From NCBI GenBank assembly GCA_963662175.1, contig OY759218.1, positions 23,706,051 through 23,770,050 on the forward strand: a DNA stretch of 64,000 nt, given 5' to 3'. Each line of letters begins with the position of its first letter. Positions within the stretch are counted from its first letter, which is position 1. Of this stretch, positions 11,282 through 23,700 are shown piece after piece. A model generated the notes under the pieces. The model was not told where the DNA came from and did no database searches. It saw only the letters and a program-made list of their open reading frames with translations. This DNA comes from Aradus depressus (lineage: Eukaryota; Arthropoda; Insecta; Hemiptera; Aradidae). The translations under genes and the position numbers were made by a program.

Positions 11282-14200
11282 ATGTTCGATATGAAGATTT
11301 TGAAGAAAGATTTGAAAGAAATGGAAAAATTGAATCGCTCAAGACATCTTGAAGAAGAACGGAAGAAAAGAATATTCAATACAAAATTTCGATCTATTGG
11401 GGTTAGTGGTTATTATTTTCATTACTAATGCCCTTTGTAATTATTGCTGCTTTTTAAAAAGTTCAATATATTCAATGTCTATCTGCAATTTTATCTTTAA
11501 AATTTCGCCTTATGTTGTAATTACACTTAACAGTTTTTAAAAATTGAATATGAAAGTTAACAACTTGATACAATAAAGATTCCCTTCAACAATATTATTA
11601 TATTATATTAAAATTGCAAGATTCAGCGCCTCCTTGCCCCTCTTCATATTCACTTTTTCCTACTTAATATAAAGCATTTTCTTTGTTTCAGATTGATGAA
11701 GAAGCTTTAAGAAAACAGTTGATTGAAAAAAGGGTGAAACAAGATAAGGAGAAGGCATTAGACAATTTTTTTTCTCTTAATCAAATATATGCTGATGATA
11801 TTGCCAAGAAAATTGAATCAGAAGAGAAACAGGTAGCTTATATAATAAATGCATGTAATATATGTATGCATATATTATGTATTTTAGATGTGAAAAAAAA
11901 ATCCTTCATTACTGGAATGAAAGCTTAAAGTGTAGAATTATAATAAAATGTATTATTCTTTTGAGTCTAAATTAAAAATTACTTATGTAAATTGTTAAAC
12001 TGTAAACATAAATACTATAGGGTTTGTAGAGAGAGAAGGTTCTCCCTTCCCCGACACTGAGATCCAGCCTGGCTTTGTTATTGACACCAAAAATAGGTGT
12101 CTGATTTGTATTAATGTTCCAGGCCAAGAGAAGGAGTATGAAAGAAATAAACATGTTTCGGTCAATTTTCCAAAAAAAGGAGCCTTCCATGTCAGAAGAT
12201 TGTTCAAATGAAAACTTCAGTGTTTCGTCTGGACAACAGTAAGATCGACTTTGGAACAATTTCCTAGTCTAAAATAGGTATATACCTATTCAGGAATGAA
12301 GTTTAGTCCTGTCATCTTATATATCTTTTTTTATGATTAAATTTTCAGGTTTGATGGAGAAGACATTATGATGAAGTATAGAAAAAATGTCCAAGTTGAG
12401 CAGCAAAAGCACTGGTTAACTCAACAAATTATTGAAAAAAGACAGAAAAAAAGCGAAGCGGAATTGGCTCAAAAAATTTTTATGGACAGTTTGAAAGCAC
12501 GAGAGGATAGAGTATTGCGGATGGACGCACTGGAGCAAGAATGCCGAACACGGATAGAACAAGCAAACCAAGCTTTCAATCAAGCAATGGTAACTTCATA
12601 AAGCACTTCAGTATAAGAAAAATACTAATGTATCCTGTATTAGGAATTTGATTGGGTTTAATAAAAAAAATGGATTAAAAACAAAAATAATTTAATATAT
12701 TAAAGAAATAAGAAAATGAAACACGAATTAGTCAACTAAGATTTCGCTCATCCTCTGAAACCAATCAGCCGATTTCGTTGAAAATCAACTCCGGGACTTC
12801 TGAAGCTTCACCCTAAATTTCGTCTTGACACATTCATTACATCGGCAGTTATTAGGGTTTTTAAGTCGAGCCCCCTCCATCTCTTTTGATTCGATTTTCT
12901 CCAGAAAATCAGTAGATGTCTTATTCAGGGACCCCTCAATGCCTATATAACATTTGTTCGTTTTTTGATAAGCCCCTCTGATCCCGAATTTCCTTCGGCT
13001 TATTTGGCTGACATTCAATATATATAAACATATAAAATATCGTGTTGTTACATTCATTGTTTCAAGAGTTATATTCATAGATAGGAATTTTTTGAAAATA
13101 TTTTGGAATCACGGAAAACATGAAACTCAACATCGAATTTCTACTTGAATACATAACTTCCCCTATACCGCATCTAGCTTATTTATTAATTGAGGATTTT
13201 TTACATTTTAACCAATATATCGATTTTTGTTTATATTTTTATAGGAAAGAGACTGTAATTTCAGAAAATGTGCCAAAAACAGGAACGATACTAACGATAA
13301 ACTAATGGAAATATTCAATTCCATAAATAGTGACTTATTAACTGAAAATCCCGAAGTGGCGCAAAGCGCTCTTGGCATCCATAGAATTATACCATATCAG
13401 TACAAGGGAATGTCAGATAAAGAAAAGGTTGAAATTCGGGAGGAGCAAGTCAAGCAAATTCAGGAATATAAGGTTGGTAGAAATTCAGAATAGAATTTTC
13501 TAGCCCATACAAATTTTTAACATTCTGATTGCTAAATTTTTTTTTTGAGAACTGAACGTATCACCGCGGTCATAGAGTAGGCCTATTGTGTGCCCTGTTG
13601 GTCCCTATGTATTTTTAATAAAGTCCAGGATGCTGCTGCTGGTTTCCTCCATAGTCTACCTCAGTTCCGTTACGACAGACCCGAACCAGTTAAACCTCTT
13701 GCTTTCTAGAAGGTTTCGCAACAAAGAGATTTGAATGTCTTTCCTTAGGGACCCTTCTCCAGAACTGGATGTGTTTCCTGGTCAGCCAACTTTTTATTGA
13801 CGCTCTTGTTCCTGCAGAAGGGTTCTGGTCCTATGGGTCCTCTGTCAGCCACTGTCTTGGCGAATTGATTAGCCCTTTCGTTGCCCTCAAACCCCTGATG
13901 TCCTGGCACCCATCTCAACTCTACTTTGGTCAGTCAGGGACTCCAGTGTTTAAGGGCATTCGAGGACGATTTTGGAATCTCTGTTGACAGCTTTTAGCGC
14001 TGCTTGGCTATCAGACAGTATTAGGATCACCCATCCCCTGATGTTCCGTCTCTTGATGAACCAGGCGCACCCGAGGATGGATATAATTCAGCTTGAAACA
14101 CAGTGGGATACACAACTAAGGATATACTAGTATACATTTGGATTTTTTGATCCAAGGAATTGGAGAATATGAAATTCTGTCAAAAATTCCATGTCCGATT

Positions 14201-14982
14201 AGTGACCTATTCCATGAATAAAAACAGTATCGACGAAATATTTATTAGATTAATAAACAATCAACACATTTTAGAATGCATTTTTTCCCCCTCACTTATT
14301 CAAAATATATTATTTTTTATTATTTTATTTTTTTTTAGAAAAGAATAGCTGCTGAAGAAATTGCGGATAAAGAATGGAACCAGCAATCTGCTTTCATGGA
14401 TCAGAAAGGAAAACGAATTGGTGATTACATGGATAAAGTCAGACGGTATGTATACTGAAATGTAAAGGTAATTTATATTGAAACTGAAATGAAATAACCA
14501 AAAATATGTTTAACATAAAGATAACATTATGGGTAATTAAAACGGGTTAAAAATATGAGAATTCGTAAGCGCCTCATTAGGAAAACTATCTGGGTGGAAT
14601 ATCGAAATTCCCAATAGATGACTCGGAGAGAAAGCTGAGCAATTTCGGAAATTCCCTCAAAAGATGAAGTTGAAAAGACTGCCGAGCTAATCTCTTCATC
14701 TAGGAATTTTGCAATTATTTCCTTCTTTTATCTCCCGGAATTTCGATTCTGAGGTTGAGGTTTTATTTTTGTCAGTCTGTTTTTTTTTTTTTCGCATTTT
14801 TCATCAACGACTTTTAATCCAAAATGTTTTTGAATTTTTGCAGTGAGAAAGTAAAAGAAATTATGGAAGAAAATAGACTCACTAGCCGTGAAAACAAGGC
14901 TCAAATGAATGACATGAAAAGAGAAGATGAAAAAGACGATTTCTCTGTGTTTTTTAGCAAGTTCAATACATCTTCAAGATAA
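11282..14982 (+). CDS. RIB43A-like ciliary microtubule coiled-coil protein
   Basis: A RIB43A/RIBC-type protein, a filamentous component of axonemal doublet microtubules in cilia and sperm flagella. Seven exons: 11282-11401, 11692-11832, 12123-12238, 12349-12589, 13245-13472, 14339-14445 and 14844-14982. All have GT-AG borders and matching phases, giving about 363 residues (family about 380). Diagnostic segments: RKKRIFNTKFRSIGIDEEAL, FRSIFQKKEP, SSGQQFDGED, LLTENPEVAQSALGIHR with YKGMS, and the C-terminus FFSKFNTSSR. Most of the protein is Lys/Glu-rich coiled coil. AATAAA follows at 15118. The gene is divergent to the protease. Intron 5 holds an antisense LINE fragment. A second, damaged copy lies at 60484-63647. 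Confidence 0.95.
12722..13166. mobile_element. MITE-like repeat in RIB43A intron 4
   Basis: Contains the family phrases TTCATTACATCGGCAG, GGTTTTTAAGTCGAG and TCCTTCGGCTTATTTGGCTG, and ends near CATAACTTCCCCTATA without a clean right terminus. Duplicated at about 61924-62368. Confidence 0.55.
13541..14105 (-). mobile_element. Antisense LINE RNase H fragment in RIB43A intron 5
   Basis: On the minus strand it reads FQAELY..., then CAWFIKRRNIRGWVILILSD with SQAALKAVNRD, then VELRWVPGHQGFEGNERANQ, the three RNase H core blocks of non-LTR retrotransposons. At least one frameshift (near 14070) and a stop break it. Inserted in reverse to the host gene. Duplicated at about 62743-63307. Confidence 0.85.
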
Positions 14983-15117
14983 GAATGAAAAATACAAAAA
15001 AAAACAAAACGAAAAAATCACATTGTTTCCTTTGTTAATTTTTACTTTGAAAATACAGCTTGTTGTTGCAATTTTTCTAAATTCTACGTTCAGGACATCT
15101 TGTAGAAACTTGTAATG

Positions 15118-15123
15118 AATAAA
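15118..15123 (+). terminator. Polyadenylation signal of RIB43A
   Basis: AATAAA 136 nt after the stop codon at 14980-14982. It is part of a repeat-like phrase (AATAAATAAAACAAACTT) that also occurs at other foldback borders, for example near 36490. Confidence 0.45.
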
Positions 15124-15180
15124 TAAAACAAACTTCTTTTTGAAATATTGTCTATTCCAGTCCCTTGTGCCAGATTTTAT

Positions 15181-15820
15181 TACTTCCGCAGCTATGTATA
15201 TAGGTAGTATAGACGAAGTTATGTAATTGGTTGAAAACTCTATGTTAAGATTTCCCCGGAATTTCTTGTTTTCCGAAGCCCTGAATCCAAAAAATTAATA
15301 AAAAAATCATGTCCGTCTGTGTGTATGTCTGGATACTATAATTTCCAGTAGAATAAATATACACACACGTGAGTTAATTTGTGGATCGAGAACCCCATAA
15401 AGACGACACCTACTGGTTTTCAATCCAATCGGCTAGAGGGAAGGGCGGGATTAGAGAGGCTTAACTCATTTAAAAAAAATCTTATAACTGTTGGTGTAAT
15501 GAATGTATTGATACCAAATTTTATGTGTACATTGAGAAGGGTAAGAGATTTTCGGCTGAATCGGCTGAAGGAAAAAAGGGATCAGTGGAGGTGGAGGGTG
15601 CTTAACTCAAAAGCCCTAAAAATGCTGATGAAATGAATATATCGAAGCAATATTCTATTTGGGGGTCCAGAATATCACAGGACGACAAATACTGATTTTC
15701 ATCCGAATTGCCCGAAAGGAAGAGGAAATCGGAGGAGGGCCTCACTCAAAAGTCCTGTAATGAATGTATGGTCTCAAAATTTTATGAAAGGGTTGAGAAT
15801 CCCCGAGTTAGAGATTTATT
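15181..15820. mobile_element. MITE-like repeat, TACTTCC terminus, rearranged
   Basis: Begins TACTTCCGCAGCTATG, then reads through several copies of the GGCTGAA/CCGAAAGGAAGAGG-type module with varying orientation, ending near GAATGTATGG. It occupies the intergenic space after RIB43A. Positions 15830-16420 hold nothing recognisable. Confidence 0.5.
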
Positions 15821-16425
15821 GATAAGGATCATAAAAACATCCAAATTAGGCTACCACAAGAGATAAATATGTTTTTTGTAGTCAACTTTTCGGCGAATTG
15901 CCATCATTAGAACCTGTTACAATAGAAAGTAAAGAGTAAAGAAAAAAATATTAATGATTCTAACCTTGAGACATAAGGCGAAAGGATGAAGAAGTACATT
16001 GTAGGATAGGATTTGGAGTTTAAGGACGCAAAACAGCAAAGGTCATCAGCGTCCAAAAGTACATTGTATGTTCTATCAATAAAACATATATATATTTTTT
16101 TTTTGACCTAATGTGTACGTTTTTATTACTCCTATAACTTGGAAGCCCCAATCTAGGCTATTTAAAAAAAAAAGATCTATTGATTTATTGTGTGAAAACT
16201 TAGTTGATTACAAATAATGCGAGCTGAGGACGTAGATTGCCGGCAATGCAACAAAGACTTGTCTTTTATTTCACTTTTCTAAGGAAGAGTGGGTAAGTCA
16301 CAAAATGCCGAAAATGTGTCTTTTATTGAAAAAAATGTTTTCCGTGCACGGAGATGCAGTTTAAAGTCAGCAGATTTTTACTAATAACAAGTAATATTAT
16401 AACGAACACGTGCATATTCACTAGT

Positions 16426-16606
16426 GATTAAGCGATGCTCCCGAGCCTGTGCGATGTTAGGTACTTGTAGACCCCTATCTAAGGTATCTAAACCTGGGTA
16501 GGCAAAATTTAAGACTCCCATTGTAGAGTCGGGCTCACATGCACAGAGCGACGAAATGAGCCTCATGACCTCCGTAGTTAAAGCCCGGGCATGAGACTAA
16601 CTACTA
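16426..16606 (+). mobile_element. SINE 3' body fragment
   Basis: Matches the SINE body (GATTAAGCGATGCTCCCGAG... to AAAGCCCGGGCATGAG) but lacks the tRNA-like head. Confidence 0.6.
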
Positions 16607-16694
16607 CGCGAATAACTAACTACTATTGAGCGTTCAGGGGTAATCGTGCGAGGGGGAGGGAGGATTCAAAGGTATTAAGTAATGGTTACTATAC

Positions 16695-17130
16695 GTAATG
16701 ATAGCCTACCAGAAATAGGGATGAAAATTTTTTATGATATTTTTCTGGTAAAATAATGGAAGGAATATAAGATCTAGGTCGACCTTGTGGCACACATTCT
16801 CGTATATTTTCAAGATCATTTCAATACCGCAATGCTGTTTCATCGGCTACACCCATATTCCATAATAGCCTATGTAGAGATATGAAATATATCCTAATAT
16901 TTTCGTACTAAATAATTGTGGAAGAGTAATAAAATCTAAATCGACCTTGCGCCACGAATTCCAGTATATTTTCTGAAATACACTTCAATAGCGCAATATT
17001 GGTTGATCAGCTTCATACGTAATGAGAGAGAGGAGATGAAAAACATTGTCAGTTACTTCTCAGGGAAACTAATCGTGGAAGGAATAATAGATTTACGTCG
17101 ACCTAGGAAAACCTTTTTAGGGTCAATGAC
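16695..17130. repeat. Tandem repeat, about 160-bp unit, about 2.7 copies
   Basis: Three diverged copies start near 16698, 16863 and 17021. Each has a GATGAAAA-like phrase, then GTGGAAG(A/G)(A/G)TAAT-like, then TCGACCTTG-like sequence about 100 bp later. The array ends within 20 bp of the duplication border at 17147. Confidence 0.6.
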
Positions 17131-17146
17131 ATAATAGCATACATAG

Positions 17147-17242
17147 TGCTTAGGAATTATATCTTGTATTTTATCTCTATCTACGTTTGATTTTTTCCAA
17201 TAAAGTTCCCATGGTTTACAATTTCCAACAAACTTTACCACC
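17147..17242 (-). CDS. Orphan exon candidate with weak GT8/glycogenin-like motif
   Basis: On the minus strand, after an acceptor-like TTTTCATAG, the frame reads VVKFVGNCKPWELYW and continues through DRDKIQDIIPK. The FxGxxKPW pattern recalls glycogenin-type GT8 enzymes (HFxGxxKPW), but the metal-binding His is Lys here and no other GT8 exon was found, so the family call is weak. The duplication border at 17147 cuts the frame after PK. Copy 2 continues into different sequence (at 49945-49968) and stops after about nine more residues. Confidence 0.25.
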
Positions 17243-17627
17243 CTATGAAAATAACATTATCTTTACGTATTACGTACTGTGTATTGAAAGGTTATTGTAC
17301 TTATGTTAACCCAGGGTTTGCTGTACATTGCATGTATTTCAAATCAATGGGTTCATGATAAATGATACATGTACTTCTTGAAACTAAATCTAAATAAAAT
17401 ACTATATTTGAAAAAAAAAAATGTTATATTGGATTTTTTTGTATTAAAACTTTTTTATGTCTTGTTTTTTAACATTTTACTTAAATTAAATAACTGTTCA
17501 TAAATTTAAAAAAAAAAAAAAGTAAAAATGGACACAAATTTCACACAGTAAATCTAGATGCCATCATGAAATATTTATCAATTAATACTTATTATTCTTC
17601 GAAAAAAAAAAAGTATTCAATTTTCAG

Positions 17628-17776
17628 GACAACCCTCTAAAAAAGCTGTCCGGCTCAATGAAATCCGAGCCCAGGACCGGCCATACATTCTGTATTCTTA
17701 TAAAGCCGATACAAACGAAATACATAAATTACTCTCAAAGAAACAACTTGAAGAAAGCATAAGAACAAACATTTAG
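17628..17776 (+). CDS. Candidate terminal exon of an unrecognised gene
   Basis: The acceptor TTTTCAG at 17621-17627 is followed by a 48-codon frame ending TAG at 17774-17776. It contains KKAVRLNEIRAQDRPYILYS and a Lys/Glu-rich end. Composition is protein-like, unlike the surrounding AT-driven frames. No upstream exon was identified between 15000 and 17600. The frame is intact in copy 2 (50450-50598). Could be a pseudogene tail. Confidence 0.3.
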
Positions 17777-19138
17777 GTTATGTGCAGAACAAATACGACC
17801 TAAAAACACCATCTGAAACATTTGTTACCGATTAAGGATGAATCCTGTTCTGATTATAAGCAGTAGTAATCTGAAGTTAATTTAGAGTGAGAAAAATTAT
17901 TAGTACACATAGCGTTTAAAATGTTGTGGTAGCTATTTGAATTACTTCGAATCGCACTACTTCATTTATTTAATCATTTAAAACTCAGAAATTGCTCCAA
18001 CAAGCCACCAGTGCGAAAAATTAGTATTTAAAAAATCATTAGGTTCGCAACTTTGTCATAAATTTCTTAGGCGAAATTTAATAAAAAATATTCTCAATTA
18101 TATTTTTTTCTCCGCAAAAGGTAAAATCGTACGAAATTGTAACAGAGGGGAACACATATTAGTTTCCAATGTTTTTCCACGACATTTTCTCTTGGCTGTA
18201 TAATAATAGACGACTTAAATTATTGTAATGAACCCAAAAAATTGAAACACACACAAGCAACGGATATAAATAAAATAGCCTTTTTTGAAAATCTAATATT
18301 ATTAAATAATAAAAAAATAATAATTATTAAAAACATACTTAGAGATATTATTTTCTTTCAACCTCACAATCCGCTATCTATTTCATTTAATATTATTAAC
18401 ATTTTACTTACAACAACAAATTTCTTAATTATTAATTTATTTCATTTTATAATTTCATAAAAATGACTTAGATTATTTTACAGAATAAAGAAATATACAA
18501 ATTAAATAAGTAATTATTAGACATAATATATACTTTCCACTACGTGACACAAGTGCGCCTTAACATCTGTAAAGTGTAAATTGAGTTATTTCATACACAA
18601 TACATTTTTTTATCTCTATGTTTCATAGAAAAAAATTAAGTAAATTAAGGGACATCATGAGATCAGCCATTATATATTGCAAACGAAATATTAAAAAACA
18701 AATAATATAGATATTAAAAACTATAGATCGGTAATTCCACGTCAACTCAAAAAACGTATTTTTTGGGGCACAGTCTCCTGAGTTGACTATATTGTTTATA
18801 GTCGATATACAAATTCCAAAATATTTAATACAGCGATATAGTATAATTCGATAATACAGACTCTCACTGTTCAACCTAGCGCTTCAACCTCCGTGTTGAA
18901 AATAAACAATTTAACAAAGAATTATCAGATTCCTAGTATGTTGTATGGTATTATTGTAAACCATAATTTATACACAAATAAATTACAAAGTTAAAATGTA
19001 ATAACTCCTGAATATGTATACAGCTACCACTAAATGTTAAATGTTATACATTTTCTCTTTTTTATAGGCAGCCAAATACGGGGAAAATGTTTCACTTTTC
19101 CTGATTAATATTTGTAATGAATGAATATAATTTTTTTT

Positions 19139-19173
19139 TAGTAATGCAATAGGCAAATTCTGCATTACTGTAA
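19139..19173. repeat. Short hairpin AGTAATGCA/TGCATTACT
   Basis: Nine-base perfect inverted repeat around a 12-base centre in otherwise featureless AT-rich DNA. Repeated in copy 2 near 51961. Confidence 0.5.
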
Positions 19174-20057
19174 AGATTTTTTTTTCTTGGCCCCATGCAC
19201 TGTGTACATTGGCCAACTGTGAAGGGTTTAAGCATCGTTCATGTTTCGAAAAGTCAATAAAAAAGATTTGTTCAAAAAATAAAGTGCATAATCTTAAATT
19301 TTGTTCGAATTTTTAGAATTGTATTAAATTGTCCGAATACATTTCTACAATTTATGTCGACATGATGGAAAACTAATAAAATAAATAAAACAAAGAACTT
19401 GTGTAACTTTTATATTGTCTAATTCCACATTTATACTCGTATAGTTTACCGGTTTTGGATTACGCCATCGTCTGCACAAAGTTCAAAGTGATGAGTTAAG
19501 TTTGCTAGATTGTCATATTTATACAATCATCAGGTTATCTGAGATTACCTAAGGCTGTGATACCTTGTCCCCTAGGGAAGTCTACGAGGGGAGGAGGGAA
19601 GTTCTGCCTTAACAGAACATTTAAAAATATTTGAGTGTGAACCTAACTAAAATCAAAAACAAATATTAGGTAAGAAATTAAAAAAAAAAAAAAAAAATAC
19701 AAAATTAATGGGGGTTTATAGTAGAGTACATAGAACATAAAATAAGGGCTATATATCATAATATCGAAGTACAAGAAGAAAATTAAATGAGCGTACTCTT
19801 TATAATAAAAAATACACAATACATTTTACTAACTTAGTGGGGATACTGGTACACTATATGTATCGTATATATTTTTTTGGAATTAAATAATATAAAAGTT
19901 AAACAAGCTCTTTGTTTTTATTTATTGTATTCAATTGTACTATAAATGCATAATGTGAAAAAATATTGTCTTCGAATTGAATGAATTAGGGAAAAAAGTA
20001 TTAACCCTAACAATAGAGCATAATTGAATTAGTATAATATATATATACATATAAACA

Positions 20058-20511
20058 ACCTTGATAGCAATTTCCGACGACGATATATTCTCGATATTAT
20101 CGTGGTATCCATAATTGCTTAAACGATACCGTGCATCTCTAATCAAGCCAAGAGGCTGTGACGCCGGGTACATAAAAACCAATCAACTGTTTTAGTTGCT
20201 GACTCAAGTTCGATGAAGGCAAATCAAGTGCCTACGGCACCTCTAACTAACTCTTTATTAGACTTTTCGTGATTTACCACATCTTCCTTGATACCAGATG
20301 ATTTTTGAACATAACATTTTTGAAGTCACATGGAATTACCCTAATATTTTGGAGTAAATATAAATAATAATATTAATCCTCAGGTATGTACAAAATATAA
20401 CAGAACGAAAATTGGCAGTGGTATGAAATAGGCAATACTGATGGCATTTTTAATACTCGTACTTGCTAAGACATTTGTTTTGTCTTGAAACAGAGATATA
20501 CAAAGGAATTT
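20058..20511. other. slit 3' flank / 3' UTR
   Basis: Between the duplication border at 20057 and the slit stop at 20512. Part of this is the expected slit 3' UTR; a minus-strand AATAAA (TTTATT at 20254-20259) lies about 253 nt past the stop. Positions about 20058-20160 carry a GAGATGCACGGTATCG-type repeat phrase (on the minus strand) seen in many insect transposon remnants; the minus-strand frame through it was not accepted as coding. Confidence 0.45.
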
Positions 20512-20738
20512 TTAGTAACACTTTTTTGTACAAGAACATTTTCGGACGATGTCTATATCTTTAGTGTACCGAGTACCATTTTGACAGATGAGACGAACTT
20601 TGCGACGTTTTGTTTTCCGAACACGACAGCAGGAACCGCCACAACCCCCCTCGCATTTGGCAAGTTTCAAAGGTTTTCTAGATCGGCAGCCATTTTCAGA
20701 GTAAAATTCTCGTGTTTGTTCTTTGCGGCAAGTGGGTG
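20512..20738 (-). CDS. slit: slit last exon: C-terminal cystine knot (CTCK)
   Basis: Starts [13 protein letters not shown] and contains the [10 protein letters not shown] cystine-knot core and [14 protein letters not shown] followed by TAA. Cysteine spacing matches Drosophila Slit throughout. Confidence 0.97.
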
Positions 20739-23700
20739 CTGAAATCAAGACACAAATAAATAAATAAGTACGTATCTAAATAATCACTATAAAATATATT
20801 TCCGAACAAAATTGAAAAAATAAAATAAAAAATCTGAAATGCAAACGCAAGAATCTTATACAGAGTAATTTTTCATAGATTTAATTGTCTTATCTTTTCT
20901 ACGTATCCTCTTTTAAATAGTTCCATTCCATTATAGAAAAAAATCGTCAGTGAATCTGGCTTTGTACTTCCCCAGAACGAATTAATCAATTAACTTTTCG
21001 CACCCCCTCCAAAACAAGTCAACAGTTTGCGCTAATATCCAACAGTTGACCAACATAGGGGCTCCTAATCCCTCATACTAAACTTTGTGTCGATAAATGT
21101 TACATTACATGCAGGATGGAAGGGATCCCTGCGGCCTTCTCTGACTTAATCAAGGTGGTGGAATGGGGATAGCAGAAAAGTTTCGAAAAAAAATAGGGTT
21201 TTCTGAAAGCTATATTTATGAACTTTTCTTATGTATTTATTTTATTATTATTATTTATTTAATAAAGGACCTCCCAACCTTACCTCTCTAGGAGGGCAGA
21301 GACTACCAGTGAGCCAAACTGGTCATAGAACTCAAAAAATAATAAACAATTGATAGGAGAAGGGATATAAAATCTCGTTAATAAAACAAACCTTGTTCGC
21401 AGTACTTCCCGCTCCAGCCTGGCAAACATTTGCAGGCGTATTCAGACGGATTTTTGGGAACACACTTGCTGCCATGTTTGCAACTGTTCTTGGTGCAGGG
21501 GTCTTTGTCCTGTGTTTCGATGACATCAGTTTCATCTTCAGTGTCTCGGATCTGACCATCTTCCTCCACCATTTCCTCTTCCTCGTGCATCAAGGAACAT
21601 CCTGGGGTCACCTTTTGTTGTCGCTCTGCATTCGTAAAGTCAACCAGCTTGTGGTTGATCCAAAGTTCACGCATACATCCTGTAAATAAATAATCACGTT
21701 TATACAGTCAGAGTACACTCGGACGAGAAATTTTTACTCGGACCGAGTTGCATTTATATAATTAGCGGGACCTGAAGGTTCGCTTAGGAGACAAATAATC
21801 AGAAAGTGAAGTGAAATGAAAATGTTAAGGTTCGTTGAGTTTTACAAGACGGAGGTGTCAGGTATAAAACCAGACAATGTTTTGCGAAAGATAAATAATT
21901 TTGGGGGAAAAGCTAAACGAATCGAGGGTCTGAATTAAAGCAAATTTCATTTCATACGTTCATTTAGTACTCATCCGGATCCTCTCGCACAGCGTCTTTC
22001 CACATAGTTCCCACCTGATAACCCTTCAAGCTGCCTCAGAAGATGCTAGCCGCGCCATTTTCTGTCAATTGTCATGAGGAAAATAATATGAATGCCTACA
22101 ATGGAAATTCGCTATTCTGCATGCATGGCCTTTTATATCATACTTTGCTGACTTTTTATTGTTATTTGTACAAAGCAATTAAAAAATATATGAATTTTAC
22201 CATTGAAGCTGGTAACGTTTCGCAAATGCCATTGTGTAAAGGCGTTTTGTCCAGGTTCGGGAGGTACCCCGCCGATATACAAGGGTGTGGTAAGACGCAA
22301 GAACTCTTGTGACCCTTCGTTGATAATAGACCGTGCCAAACCTCTGTCCACACGAAGCGTGAAGTTCTTTTTGATTGCAAGAAGTTCCACAACATGGTAT
22401 TTCCCATCAGAGACCATTTCAAAACTGTAAAGTTCACAAGACATATATTCCAAATTAGAAGGAATATTCTAAACTTGTAGATGCGCAATCAGTGACCTCG
22501 CAATGGATATATATATATGTGATATATATCACTTATCCAGAGGACAAAAGAAACACAAAAAAGAAAAAAACAACTGGAGATAAGGAGGTTAAAACTTCAC
22601 ACAACAACCAATAATAAACAAAACAGTTACAAGTACATTTTTGTGAACGAATACTTAAAAAAACTACAATAATAAACGAATATAAATAGATGCAAAATAC
22701 AATAATAAAGAATACAAATAAATGTATTGTGGCAATGGATTTCTTTAAATACATTTCCTGAAAAGTATTCAATACTTCAAAGAACAGCTGATCACACTAG
22801 CGAACCAAGTCTGTCCAGAAGTACACCTCTACTTGAGTTTTACTTGTTCATACATTTTATAAATACATGATAAAATCATCGTATGATTGTTTTTTTTACA
22901 TTTGAAATATTGAACGAATTCCAATAAATCTTATTTTATCCAGAAATTCATAAACGAAACTTCAATAGCAAAAACTGTCCTAGCGGAAAATTTCGAGATT
23001 TTAAATAACATTTAAATATTCTTTACTCATTAAAACTATACCTGTACATTGTGGAGACGGGATAGTTACCGACGTCGTAACTAACTCGAATTCGTCCGTT
23101 GAACAGTTCGACAGCCAAGTGTTCAGACTGCCCGTCATAGAAAAGTACACCATTCTCCTGGATTGTTGTGAAGACCATGGTAACGTTAGCTTCTGGTTTG
23201 GTCCGAAGGGGTTCCATCTCCACGAAAGATGTGTTGTACATGAAACTCAAACTGGTCAGATACTCACATTGCTTTCCTGCGGAAATTCATTTTAAATTAA
23301 TGTAATTTAATTACAATGTAAGAAAAAATGAATAAAATAAACCTGTTTGAGGAAGAAAAAATATTCTTGAATTGAGACCAGTATAATGTTCTCTTGATGA
23401 AGGTGGTTTGACAACAAACAAAGATTGACCTTCGGTATATATCATTTTATGTATATATATAATTTTTATTTTTGTTGACGTTTCACCTATTTAGGCATTA
23501 TCAAAACTTTTGTGATAAAAATTTATATATTTTTTAGATAATCATAGTTTTTTATGGTAGCCAATATCCAAATTTTTACCAATAAAACACCATGTTTTAG
23601 GGGGCGGTGGTAGCTCAGTGGTATGCGTGCTTGCCTTTCGAGCTCAAGATCGTGGGTTCGAAACCCGGCCGAGGCCCTTAGTTTATTTTATCTGGGAGGT

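Larger units (their letters stand above)
3674..20057. repeat. Source segment (copy 1) of a circularly permuted duplication
   Basis: This 16,384-bp stretch carries protease exons 1-4, the whole RIB43A gene and the flank up to 20057. It matches the second half of the window almost base for base, in permuted order: 17147-20057 matches 49969-52879 (constant offset 32,822), and 3674 to about 14800 matches 52880-64000 (offset about 49,202-49,226, drifting with small indels). The part 14801-17146 has no counterpart inside the window; if the whole segment was copied, that part should lie just past 64000. Confidence 0.9.

Noticed and set aside
12018..12211. Plus-strand frame resembling a PIH1 domain (EIQPGFVIDTKN)
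   Set aside because: The RIB43A exon 12123-12238 uses another frame of the same bases and fits the family and both splice phases, so the PIH1-like wording is coincidence.
3674..20057. Segment length of exactly 16,384 bp (2 to the power 14) as a sign of a data artefact
   Set aside because: Breakpoints are set by sequence matches and the copies differ by SNPs and indels, so the number is most likely chance; the misassembly option is kept in the findings on other grounds.
20061..20182. Minus-strand frame with YPASQPLGLIRDARYRL as an exon
   Set aside because: Overlaps a dispersed GAGATGCACGGTATCG-type repeat next to the slit 3' end; repeat origin is more likely.
23601..23680. A functional tRNA gene
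   Set aside because: A and B boxes are present, but the acceptor arm does not pair and the unit continues into the SINE body shared by several copies.
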